Of a stretch of DNA of 17,746 nucleotides, positions 5,577 through 12,385 are shown piece after piece. The DNA lies in contig CAMZHP010000030.1 in NCBI GenBank assembly GCA_947306845.1, positions 1-17,746 on the forward strand. The letters are read 5' to 3'. The notes beneath the pieces are model-generated. The model was not told where the DNA came from. It made no database searches and saw nothing but the letters and a program-made list of their open reading frames with translations. Made by a program: the position numbers and the translations under genes. This DNA is from an uncultured Prevotellaceae bacterium (lineage in GTDB: Bacteria; Bacteroidota; Bacteroidia; Bacteroidales; Bacteroidaceae). Positions within the stretch are counted from its first letter, which is position 1. Each line of letters opens with the position of its first letter.

Positions 5577-7343
5577 ATGAATATGGCTTACAGATTTTTG
5601 GCAACAGTTTGCTCATGGCTGCTCACTTTGCAGGTGATGGCTCAATATGACTTATATGTGTCTGTTTTTCAAGGTGGCACATTGAAAGAAACTGTCGAGG
5701 CGGTAGCAGAAGATGCCGTTTCTACGATAGGTTCGATGAAAGTCAACGGCCCCATCAACGGAACAGACATGATGTTCATCAGAGAGATGTGTGGTGTGAG
5801 AGATTTGGATACCCCTACAGGTGGACAGCTCAAAATATTGGACTTGACCAACGCAAACGTCGTAGCATCACCTGAGGTGTATCTGTCCATGTATGGTGTG
5901 GGCTTTTCTACCCAGGAAGGTCATTTTGGCAGTGGTTTCCTCTACAATTGCACCCAATTGGAGGAGTTGCTGTTGCCAATGGATATCATTTCCATCGACA
6001 CCCTGGCGTTAGCAATGTGTACATCTTTAAAAGAGGTGTTGATACCTGCCGATGTGGAGCGGATTGGTTTTGGCGCTTTTTATGGTTGTTCTAGCATCAA
6101 ATCTTTGGATGTACCAGATATGGTGTCTGTGATAGAGGAAGGTGCCTTCCAGAATATGAAAGCATTGGAGGAATTGTTCTTGGGCAATGCAGTAACAACC
6201 CTCGACAATGCTGCTATCTTGGGAGACAATCTGTTGAAGGGCATCACATTAGGTGAAGGATTCAGGGAGTTCTCTCCAGTCCTGTTTTATAATTCTCCAT
6301 CCCTCGCCAACATCAACGTCACACCAGGCAATCCCTATTTTTCTTCATGGGAAGGTGTGCTCTTTTCCTCTGGCAGGGACTCTCTGCTGGCTTTCCCTCC
6401 CTCATACCAAGCCACAGAATATGAGATACCCGAGGGAGTGAGCCGTGTGTCACCCTATGCTTTCTGTATGGCTTCGGACCTGCAATCCGTCTCCATGCCG
6501 GCATCCCTGCAGGTCATTGACACCTTAGCTTTCTTTGGCTGCCATTCGCTGGCTGATGTACACCTGAATGAAGGTCTACGTACACTGAGATTCGGAGCCT
6601 TTGCTAGCGTTTTGGGAGAAGAACCTGCTTTGGTCACGATGAACCTCCCATCAACCATGGACGAGATAGAAGGTGGCGCATTCCTCTTTCAGACAGCACT
6701 TTTGAATGTCAGTGATCAGAGTGAGCATTATATGACAAACGAGTCGGGTATGCTGTATGACAAGACGGGGAAGGTGATTTGTTATGTTCCCTGCAATATC
6801 AGCCATACGGTACTGCCGCAGACCGTTGATAGTGTTGCCCCTTTTGCCTTTGCAGGCTCTTCGATGGAGAATATCTATTTGGGCGATGGTGTAAAGAAGG
6901 TGGGTGACGGTGCTTTCTTCTGTGCAGGAGCTTCTTTGATTACCTTGGGCCGTGGTGTGGAAAGGCTTGGCGCCCTGCTCGTTGACGGTTGCTCTGGTCT
7001 GAAAGCCCTCCGTTGTTACTCTTCTCCTGACGATGCCATGATATCCTCAGAAGCTTTTAGGGACAAAGAGGGTGATGTGGCGAGACAATGTGTGCTGTAT
7101 GTCCTGCCAGGAAAGACGGCTGATTACATGCAGAAACGGGGATTTGTTGGCGCTGAAGGTAATTCCTATTTTTTTGCTATTCGGGAAATGGATGATGCTG
7201 ACCATCTGGAGACGCCTGTCAAAGACCATGTCTTCAAAGGGAAGGTCTATGACTGGAACGGCAGACGTATTTCTTCTTCAAAACGTGGTGCCCGCATCGT
7301 GACTTTGCCAGACGGAAAGGGAATAAAGGTCTTTGGGAAATAG
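5577..7343 (+). CDS. Secreted BspA-type leucine-rich repeat protein
   Basis: A 588-residue protein with a signal peptide (residues 1-22, ending VMAQ), so it is exported. Residues about 30-100 carry the preamble usual in this family (GTLKETVEA, VNGPINGTD, FIREMCGV, LKILDLTNANVV). From about 120 to 490 roughly eleven LRR_5 units follow, recognisable by the recurring pattern I..GAF.GC.SL..V.(L/I)P...; examples are ERIGFGAFYGCSSIKSLDVP and SRVSPYAFCMASDLQSVSMP. BspA-like repeats mediate adhesion or protein binding in oral and gut Bacteroidales. The end (VYDWNGRRISSSKRGARIV) resembles the short C-terminal tail found on many Prevotella secreted proteins. It starts 70 bases after the GH2 gene with no promoter seen. 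The ATG at 5583 is an alternative start. Confidence 0.9.
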   Translation: MNMAYRFLATVCSWLLTLQVMAQYDLYVSVFQGGTLKETVEAVAEDAVSTIGSMKVNGPINGTDMMFIREMCGVRDLDTPTGGQLKILDLTNANVVASPEVYLSMYGVGFSTQEGHFGSGFLYNCTQLEELLLPMDIISIDTLALAMCTSLKEVLIPADVERIGFGAFYGCSSIKSLDVPDMVSVIEEGAFQNMKALEELFLGNAVTTLDNAAILGDNLLKGITLGEGFREFSPVLFYNSPSLANINVTPGNPYFSSWEGVLFSSGRDSLLAFPPSYQATEYEIPEGVSRVSPYAFCMASDLQSVSMPASLQVIDTLAFFGCHSLADVHLNEGLRTLRFGAFASVLGEEPALVTMNLPSTMDEIEGGAFLFQTALLNVSDQSEHYMTNESGMLYDKTGKVICYVPCNISHTVLPQTVDSVAPFAFAGSSMENIYLGDGVKKVGDGAFFCAGASLITLGRGVERLGALLVDGCSGLKALRCYSSPDDAMISSEAFRDKEGDVARQCVLYVLPGKTADYMQKRGFVGAEGNSYFFAIREMDDADHLETPVKDHVFKGKVYDWNGRRISSSKRGARIVTLPDGKGIKVFGK

Positions 7344-7357
7344 ATGGGATAAAAGTG

Positions 7358-7960
7358 ATGGGAAAGAACCTTTTACCTGCCATAGTCAAGCCAGAAGGGG
7401 TTGGTGAGGTGATGCTCCATGCCTGTTGTGCACCGTGCTCCTCGGCCATCGTGGAGTGGATGCTCAGTCATGATGTGAGGCCAGTCATTTTCTATTTCAA
7501 TCCCAATATATATCCTTGGGAAGAATATGTGATAAGAAAGGAGGAAAGCAAGCGACATGCTGATACACTCCACATTCCATGGATTGACGGCGATTACGAC
7601 TATGAGGGCTGGCGTGAATGTGTGAGAGGCTTGGAAAACGAACCGGAGCGGGGCAAACGTTGCTTGAAGTGCTTTGAGATGAGACTGAAGGCTACAGCTG
7701 AGAAAGCGGCCGAGATGGGGATACGCACGTTCACCACAACCTTGGCATCATCGCGCTGGAAAGACCTTGAGCAAATCACTCAGGCAGGCATGAAAGCTCA
7801 GCATGAGGTGGAAGGAACTTTGTTCTGGGCACAGAATTGGCGAAAAGGCGGACTGTATGAGCGTAGAAATCAACTGTTGCGGCAGTTCGCTTTCTACAAC
7901 CAACAATATTGTGGATGTGAATACAGCAATAAAGCTTTTATGTTGGAAGAGAAAAAATGA
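7358..7960 (+). CDS. queH: Epoxyqueuosine reductase QueH
   Basis: A 200-residue cytoplasmic enzyme that reduces epoxyqueuosine to queuosine in the wobble position of tRNAs for Tyr, His, Asn and Asp; it replaces the unrelated QueG. Family marks are all present: LHACCAPCSS at residues 20-29 (Cys23, Cys24, Cys27), FYFNPNIYPWEEY at 45-57, CLKC at 102-105, TTTLASSRWKD at 126-136 and QQYCGCEYS at 182-190 (Cys185, Cys187). The paired cysteines bind an Fe-S cluster and a second metal in the known structure. ATG 7358 is preferred over the GTG 3 bases earlier. It follows the repeat-protein gene by 14 bases and precedes the oxidoreductase gene by 7. No other queuosine gene is in the window. Confidence 0.92.
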   Translation: MGKNLLPAIVKPEGVGEVMLHACCAPCSSAIVEWMLSHDVRPVIFYFNPNIYPWEEYVIRKEESKRHADTLHIPWIDGDYDYEGWRECVRGLENEPERGKRCLKCFEMRLKATAEKAAEMGIRTFTTTLASSRWKDLEQITQAGMKAQHEVEGTLFWAQNWRKGGLYERRNQLLRQFAFYNQQYCGCEYSNKAFMLEEKK

Positions 7961-7967
7961 ATTGAAA

Positions 7968-8951
7968 ATGAAATACATCAGATGGGGATTTATAGGTTGT
8001 GGTGAGGTGACCGAGATTAAAAGCGGTCCAGCCTTCAGTGATGTGGAGGGATCGAGCGTGGTGGCGGTCATGAGCAGAACGGAAAAAACAGCCCGGTCCT
8101 ATGCAGAGAGACATCATATCGGCAGATGGTACACCGATGCACAGCAGCTCATCGACGACCCCGATGTCAACGCTGTCTACATTGCTACTCCACCATCCAG
8201 TCACGCCACCTATGCCATCATGGCCATGAAAGCGGGCAAACCCGTGTATGTGGAAAAACCACTGGCTTCCAATTATGAGGATTGCGCAAGGGTCAACAGA
8301 GTCAGCGAGCAGACAGGTGTGCCTTGTTTCGTAGCGTACTATAGAAGGTATCTTCCCTATTTTCAGCGTGTAAAGGACATTGTCAAGAACGGTGTCATTG
8401 GCAAAATCATCAACGTACAGGTGAGATTCGCATGCCCGCCAAGAGTCATCGACTATGCCGCGCCGGAACAGCTGCCATGGAGGCTTAGACCGGAAATCTC
8501 CGGAGGGGGCTATTTCTATGACCTCGCTCCCCATCAGCTGGATTTGCTGCAGGATTTCTTTGGTGTCATCGTGGATGCAAAGGGTATATGTGCCAATAGA
8601 GGGGGGCTCTATTCGCCGGAGGACACTCTCAGTGCTTGCTTTAAATTTGAGAACGGTCTTCCTGGCAGCGGATCATGGTGCTTTGTCGGTCATGAGGCAG
8701 CACGCGAGGATAGAATAGAGGTCATCGGAGACAAAGGCATTGTCAGCTTCTCAGTGTTTGAATACAAACCCATCCAGTTGGTGACAAGCGAAGGCGAGAC
8801 ACAAATCACAGTGCCCAATCCTCCGTATGTCCAGCTTCCCATCATCGAGGCGGTCATCCATCATCTGCAGGGATTGGACATCTGCACATGCACCAGTGTG
8901 TCGGCTACTCCTGTCAATTGGGTGCTCGACCGTATTTTGGGAAAATTTTAA
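7968..8951 (+). CDS. Gfo/Idh/MocA family NAD(P)-dependent oxidoreductase
   Basis: A 327-residue cytoplasmic dehydrogenase of a family acting mostly on sugars, inositols and their derivatives. The N-terminal Rossmann fold shows WGFIGCGEVTE (residues 6-16) as the dinucleotide loop and YIATPPSSH at 71-79. The catalytic EKP triad lysine is Lys97 in VYVEKPLA (94-100). The C-terminal alpha/beta domain carries GGGYFYDLAPHQLDLL (179-194) with the usual active-site Asp185 and His189. Substrate cannot be told from sequence. The frame is open 55 codons upstream inside queH, but ATG 7968, 7 bases after the queH stop, gives the canonical start. The stop overlaps the next start by one base (TAATG), so the genes are probably translationally coupled. 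No signal peptide is present. Confidence 0.9.
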   Translation: MKYIRWGFIGCGEVTEIKSGPAFSDVEGSSVVAVMSRTEKTARSYAERHHIGRWYTDAQQLIDDPDVNAVYIATPPSSHATYAIMAMKAGKPVYVEKPLASNYEDCARVNRVSEQTGVPCFVAYYRRYLPYFQRVKDIVKNGVIGKIINVQVRFACPPRVIDYAAPEQLPWRLRPEISGGGYFYDLAPHQLDLLQDFFGVIVDAKGICANRGGLYSPEDTLSACFKFENGLPGSGSWCFVGHEAAREDRIEVIGDKGIVSFSVFEYKPIQLVTSEGETQITVPNPPYVQLPIIEAVIHHLQGLDICTCTSVSATPVNWVLDRILGKF

Positions 8952-10045
8952 TGGGAAGGTTGTGCTTGATATGGATTCTATGGTTGATGCCGGCTATGAT
9001 GCTGGCAGAAAATGACAGTATTCCTGTCAAACGCAACTTCTTCAGAAAAACATGGGATGGTGCCTTGAATATCATCAAGGAGTTCAACAATGTGGACACG
9101 TCTTATATCGAGCCACAGCATTATAAGTTTACCACGACCCTGATGTCCACTTACTCTTTTGAATCATATAGACTCAGGAGCAAGAGCGGACAAACCATTG
9201 ATCTCGCACCTGATGCGAGAATCAAGATTGGCCCCTATATTGGTTGGAGTGTCTTGTTCTGGGGATATACCGTTGACCTGGCATACATCAGTGCCAATAA
9301 GAAGAAAGAACTTGATCTCAGTGTTTACACCTCCATGTTTGGGTTGGACTTTTTTTTGAGAAACTCAGGCAAGGACTATCGGATTCGATCCATCAATTTA
9401 AATGATGATACCCCCACCGACACGGTTTCTGGTATTCCGTTTGATGGACTCAACGTTTCCATCACAGGCCTTAATGCCTATTACATTCCCAATCACAGGA
9501 AATTCTCATATCCTGCCGCTTTCAGTCAGAGCACATGCCAAAGAAAGAGTGCAGGATCGTTCATGTTTGGAGGAGGATACACACGTCATTCACTCACGCT
9601 GGATGAAGACAAACTTAGGAAGGCTGTAGGGAAAGTTTCTCCACAGACGGCAGAGAAACTAGACAGTGGCCTGATGTTCAAGGATATCAAATATACGGAT
9701 ATTTCGGTGTCGGCTGGATATGGTTACAATTGGGTTTTTTCTACCAATTGGCTATTGTCGGTCTCGTTGTCTGTTGCCTTGGGATACAAGCATTCTACGG
9801 GTGACAGGTGGGTGGACTTCTCCATGCTTAGAGACTTCTCGTTCACCAATTTCAATATCGACGGAGTGGGAAGGTTCGGTTTGATTTGGAACAACTCAAA
9901 ATGGTATTTTGGGACTTATGGTATCGTTCATTCCTACAACTACCGCAAATCACAGTTCCAAACCAACAATTATTTCGGTAATATCAATGTCTATATCGGG
10001 TTAAATTTCGGACGTAAAAAAACACATCGTAAAAATGAGGAATAA
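8951..10045 (+). CDS. DUF4421 family envelope protein
   Basis: A 364-residue protein of unknown function that I assign to DUF4421, a Bacteroidetes-restricted family, from its general pattern. The signal peptide covers residues 1-19 (MGRLCLIWIL...MMLA). The mature part alternates hydrophobic and polar residues in aromatic-rich strands, for example IGPYIGWSVLFWGYTVDLAY at about 94-113, YTDISVSAGYGYNWVFST, and a final strand NINVYIGLNFG. That is the pattern of an outer-membrane beta-barrel ending in an aromatic/glycine strand. The first bases of the gene overlap the stop codon of the oxidoreductase gene, and its last codons overlap the start of the DUF1460 gene. The domain name is from memory; the export and beta-rich character are seen directly. 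Confidence 0.75.
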   Translation: MGRLCLIWILWLMPAMMLAENDSIPVKRNFFRKTWDGALNIIKEFNNVDTSYIEPQHYKFTTTLMSTYSFESYRLRSKSGQTIDLAPDARIKIGPYIGWSVLFWGYTVDLAYISANKKKELDLSVYTSMFGLDFFLRNSGKDYRIRSINLNDDTPTDTVSGIPFDGLNVSITGLNAYYIPNHRKFSYPAAFSQSTCQRKSAGSFMFGGGYTRHSLTLDEDKLRKAVGKVSPQTAEKLDSGLMFKDIKYTDISVSAGYGYNWVFSTNWLLSVSLSVALGYKHSTGDRWVDFSMLRDFSFTNFNIDGVGRFGLIWNNSKWYFGTYGIVHSYNYRKSQFQTNNYFGNINVYIGLNFGRKKTHRKNEE

Positions 10046-10958
10046 AATGATAAGCAGAATGGTGGTGACGGTAATGGCTGCTGTCATGCTGATGTCGTGC
10101 GGAAATCAAGAGGCAAGGGCTTCAGAAAAAGAGACTGACAATGGGACTGTTGCCAAGCCTGGATGGGATGTAAGAATTGTCAATAAGGGAGATAGCGCAA
10201 AGATTGTGACTTTGCTGAAAGAGGGAAGCCAACTCGGAAAGGATGCAGACATCGTTCTCTTCTATGCCAGGAAGTTTCTGGGAAAACCGTATGTGGCATA
10301 TACGCTTGACCAGGAACTCGACGAACGGCTCGTCATTAATACTGAAGGGCTTGACTGTACGACTTATGTTGAAAATGTGATGGTACTCGCCATTTGTACG
10401 AGAAGACATCTCACTTCTTTTCAGGATTTTTGCCAAGTCTTGTCACATGTGAGATATGTCAATGGAAAAGTAGCCTATACCACACGCCAGCACTATTTCA
10501 CTTATTGGATTTCAGACAACATCAGAGAGTCGTTGCTCTCTGACATCGAGCTTCCACCAGCCCCCCTGTCGCAGAAACGAAAGCCAAAGGTTGATTACAT
10601 GACCACGCATGTCTCTTCATACAAGATGCTCAATGCCCACAAGGAATGGTTGCCTGCCATCAGAAAGATGGAAGAAAAGGTGAATGAGACTTCTTTTGTC
10701 TTCATTCCTAAGGCACAACTCAAAGACTCCGGAAAATACAAGAAATACATTAAGGATGGAGATATCATTGGTATTGTCACCAACAAAGCCGGACTCGATA
10801 TATCACATGTTGGTTTTGCTGTTTGGCACAAAGGGCAGCTACATCTTATGAACGCCTCTTCCTTGCATAAGAAAGTGGTGGATGAATCCATGACACTGTA
10901 CCAGTATCTTCAAAAACAAACCTCAAGTGATGGCATCAGAGTTGTGAGGATCAAATGA
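10035..10958 (+). CDS. DUF1460 lipoprotein, probable NlpC/P60-like amidase
   Basis: A 307-residue lipoprotein with a signal ending LMSC (anchor Cys22). The DUF1460 family has a papain-like NlpC/P60 fold and is described as N-acetylmuramoyl-L-alanine amidase-like, acting on muropeptides. Visible here are FLGKPYVAYTLD (residues 81-92), the probable catalytic Cys108 in EGLDCTTYVENV, and DISHVGFAVWHKG (255-267) with the likely catalytic His258; HLMNASS follows, as usual in the family. ATG 10035 overlaps the previous gene by 11 bases; ATG 10047 also gives a good, shorter lipoprotein signal. Next to the DUF4421 gene it suggests an envelope or peptidoglycan-recycling role. No terminator is obvious after it except possibly the palindrome at 11005-11023. 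Confidence 0.87.
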   Translation: MRNKMISRMVVTVMAAVMLMSCGNQEARASEKETDNGTVAKPGWDVRIVNKGDSAKIVTLLKEGSQLGKDADIVLFYARKFLGKPYVAYTLDQELDERLVINTEGLDCTTYVENVMVLAICTRRHLTSFQDFCQVLSHVRYVNGKVAYTTRQHYFTYWISDNIRESLLSDIELPPAPLSQKRKPKVDYMTTHVSSYKMLNAHKEWLPAIRKMEEKVNETSFVFIPKAQLKDSGKYKKYIKDGDIIGIVTNKAGLDISHVGFAVWHKGQLHLMNASSLHKKVVDESMTLYQYLQKQTSSDGIRVVRIK

Positions 10959-11004
10959 ACTACGAAAACGATTTCATAGAATCCACGCAACAATCTGCCT
11001 GATT

Positions 11005-11023
11005 TAATTGGCGGAACCAATTA
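11005..11023. promoter_or_regulatory. Palindrome over the rnf promoter, candidate operator
   Basis: TAATTGGCGGAACCAATTA is a 7-bp perfect inverted repeat with a 5-base spacer. It contains the TTG of the -33 element of the rseC-rnf promoter, so a bound protein would block or contact the polymerase. Alternatively, because TTATTTTTGG follows, it could act as a weak terminator for the DUF1460 gene; with only two G-C pairs per arm this is less likely. Confidence 0.5.
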
Positions 11024-11038
11024 TTTTTGGTATTTTTG
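11007..11038 (+). promoter_or_regulatory. Bacteroidetes-type promoter of the rseC-rnf operon
   Basis: ATTG (11007-11010) and TATTTTTG (11031-11038) are 20 bases apart, close to TTTG-N19-TAnnTTTG. The -7 element ends only 10 bases before the first ATG (11049), so the transcript would have a leader of just a few bases. Confidence 0.65.
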
Positions 11039-11048
11039 CAGTGGTATT

Positions 11049-11465
11049 ATGATGAACAAAATATCTCATACGGGGATTGTCGAAGCCATCGAGGGTGGAA
11101 GGGTGTCTGTGCGTATCATGCAGACTTCTGCCTGTGTTGCATGCAAGGCAGCCGCTCACTGCAGTGCAGCCGAGAGCAAGGAAAAGATGGTGGAGGTCGA
11201 TGACCCCGAAGCGGCAGAACGGCATCAAGTGGGTGATACTGTGGTCGTTGCCATGTCGGAAAGAAATGGACGTGATGCCGTGATGCTCGCCTTTGGCATT
11301 CCATTAGTGGTGCTGATTTTCACCATGGTGGCTGTGAGGTGGATGACAGGTAAGGACGGACTTGCCGCGCTGACAGGTGTCGCAAGTTTGGTTCCATATT
11401 ATGTGGCTGTCTTCTTGCTGAGGGGAAAACTTGCCAGGAAATTTGCTTTTGTCATAGAGAATTAA
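11049..11465 (+). CDS. rseC: RseC/MucC-family membrane protein of the Rnf operon
   Basis: A 138-residue protein of the SoxR-reducing system/RseC family. In E. coli RseC works with the Rnf-like Rsx complex to keep SoxR reduced. The N-terminal part has the family opening (HTGIVEAIEGGRVSVRI) and three cysteines, Cys29, Cys32 and Cys38, in ACVACKAAAHC, a possible metal or Fe-S ligand set. Two membrane spans lie at about 78-98 and 108-126, and the chain ends 12 residues after the second. In Bacteroidales a gene of this kind commonly precedes rnfB, and here rnfB starts 23 bases later. No SoxR is in the window, so its role here is probably in Rnf assembly or maturation (inference). A second ATG at 11052 is an equal start. 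Confidence 0.87.
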   Translation: MMNKISHTGIVEAIEGGRVSVRIMQTSACVACKAAAHCSAAESKEKMVEVDDPEAAERHQVGDTVVVAMSERNGRDAVMLAFGIPLVVLIFTMVAVRWMTGKDGLAALTGVASLVPYYVAVFLLRGKLARKFAFVIEN

Positions 11466-11488
11466 TTCAATAACAAACTAAAACAAAC

Positions 11489-12385
11489 ATGATGGACTTT
11501 ATTTTAAGTGCAGTAATCGTTCTTGGAGGAATAGCGCTGATAGCAGCACTGATTCTCTTTTTCTGCTCCAAGAAGTTTGCTGTGGAAGAAGATCCCCGTT
11601 TGGCAAAAGTGCAGGAAGTGCTGCCTGGTGCCAATTGCGGAGGATGTGGCTATCCTGGATGTTCGGGCTTGGCTGATGCTTTGGTCAAGGGTGCTGATGC
11701 AGGTTCCATCGAAGGGCTCAGTTGTCCGGTCGGAGGGGCAGAGGTCATGACCAAAGTTGCTGACTTGCTCGGAATGGCCATGGCCAACACCGAGCCGATG
11801 GTCGCTGTGGTCAGATGCAACGGCTCCTGTGAGAACAGACCCAAAATCGTGACTTACAATGGCCTGAGAACATGTGCCGCCATGAATTCGTGCGGTGCAG
11901 GAGAAACCGGATGTGGCTATGGATGCCTTGGCTGTGGCGATTGTGTGGCTGCATGCCAGTTTGGTGCGATTGTCATCAATGAGGAAACTGGACTGCCGGA
12001 GGTGGATGAGGAGAAATGCACCTCTTGCGGGGCTTGTGTGAAGGCTTGTCCACGACACATCATCGAACTGAGAAAGAAAGGCCCCAAGAGCAGACGTGTC
12101 TATGTAAGATGTGTCAACAAAGACAAGGGTGCTGTGGCTAAGAAAAACTGCAAGGCTGCATGCATAGGATGTGGAAAGTGTGCTAAGGAATGTAAATTTG
12201 AAGCCATTACGGTAACAGCCAACCTCAGCTACATCGACCCAAAGAAGTGCCGTCTATGCCGCAAGTGCGAAGCTGTGTGCCCGACGGGTTCAATTGTCGC
12301 ATTGAATTTCCCGCCAAGGAAGGAGAAGCCAGCCGAGGTGGAGCCAGCTAAAACCATCATCACAGAAAAGGAGGAGAAAGCATGA
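11489..12385 (+). CDS. rnfB: Rnf complex subunit RnfB (multi-cluster ferredoxin subunit)
   Basis: A 298-residue electron-entry subunit of the ion-translocating ferredoxin:NAD+ oxidoreductase. A membrane anchor spans residues 5-26. The N-terminal Fe-S domain is NCGGCGYPGCSG (Cys50, Cys53, Cys58) with Cys79. Four ferredoxin-type CxxCxxCxxxC motifs follow, starting at Cys146, Cys177, Cys225 and Cys254. E. coli RsxB has two such motifs, so this is an extended form like those of Bacteroides and clostridia. The C-terminal tail is rich in Lys, Glu and Pro. The stop overlaps the rnfC start (ATGA). Start ATG 11489; ATG 11492 is also possible. Confidence 0.97.
   Translation: MMDFILSAVIVLGGIALIAALILFFCSKKFAVEEDPRLAKVQEVLPGANCGGCGYPGCSGLADALVKGADAGSIEGLSCPVGGAEVMTKVADLLGMAMANTEPMVAVVRCNGSCENRPKIVTYNGLRTCAAMNSCGAGETGCGYGCLGCGDCVAACQFGAIVINEETGLPEVDEEKCTSCGACVKACPRHIIELRKKGPKSRRVYVRCVNKDKGAVAKKNCKAACIGCGKCAKECKFEAITVTANLSYIDPKKCRLCRKCEAVCPTGSIVALNFPPRKEKPAEVEPAKTIITEKEEKA

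Noticed and set aside
7938..8534. A 198-codon minus-strand frame over the end of queH and the start of the oxidoreductase gene
   Set aside because: Both plus-strand genes show conserved motifs here. The antisense product has no recognisable features.
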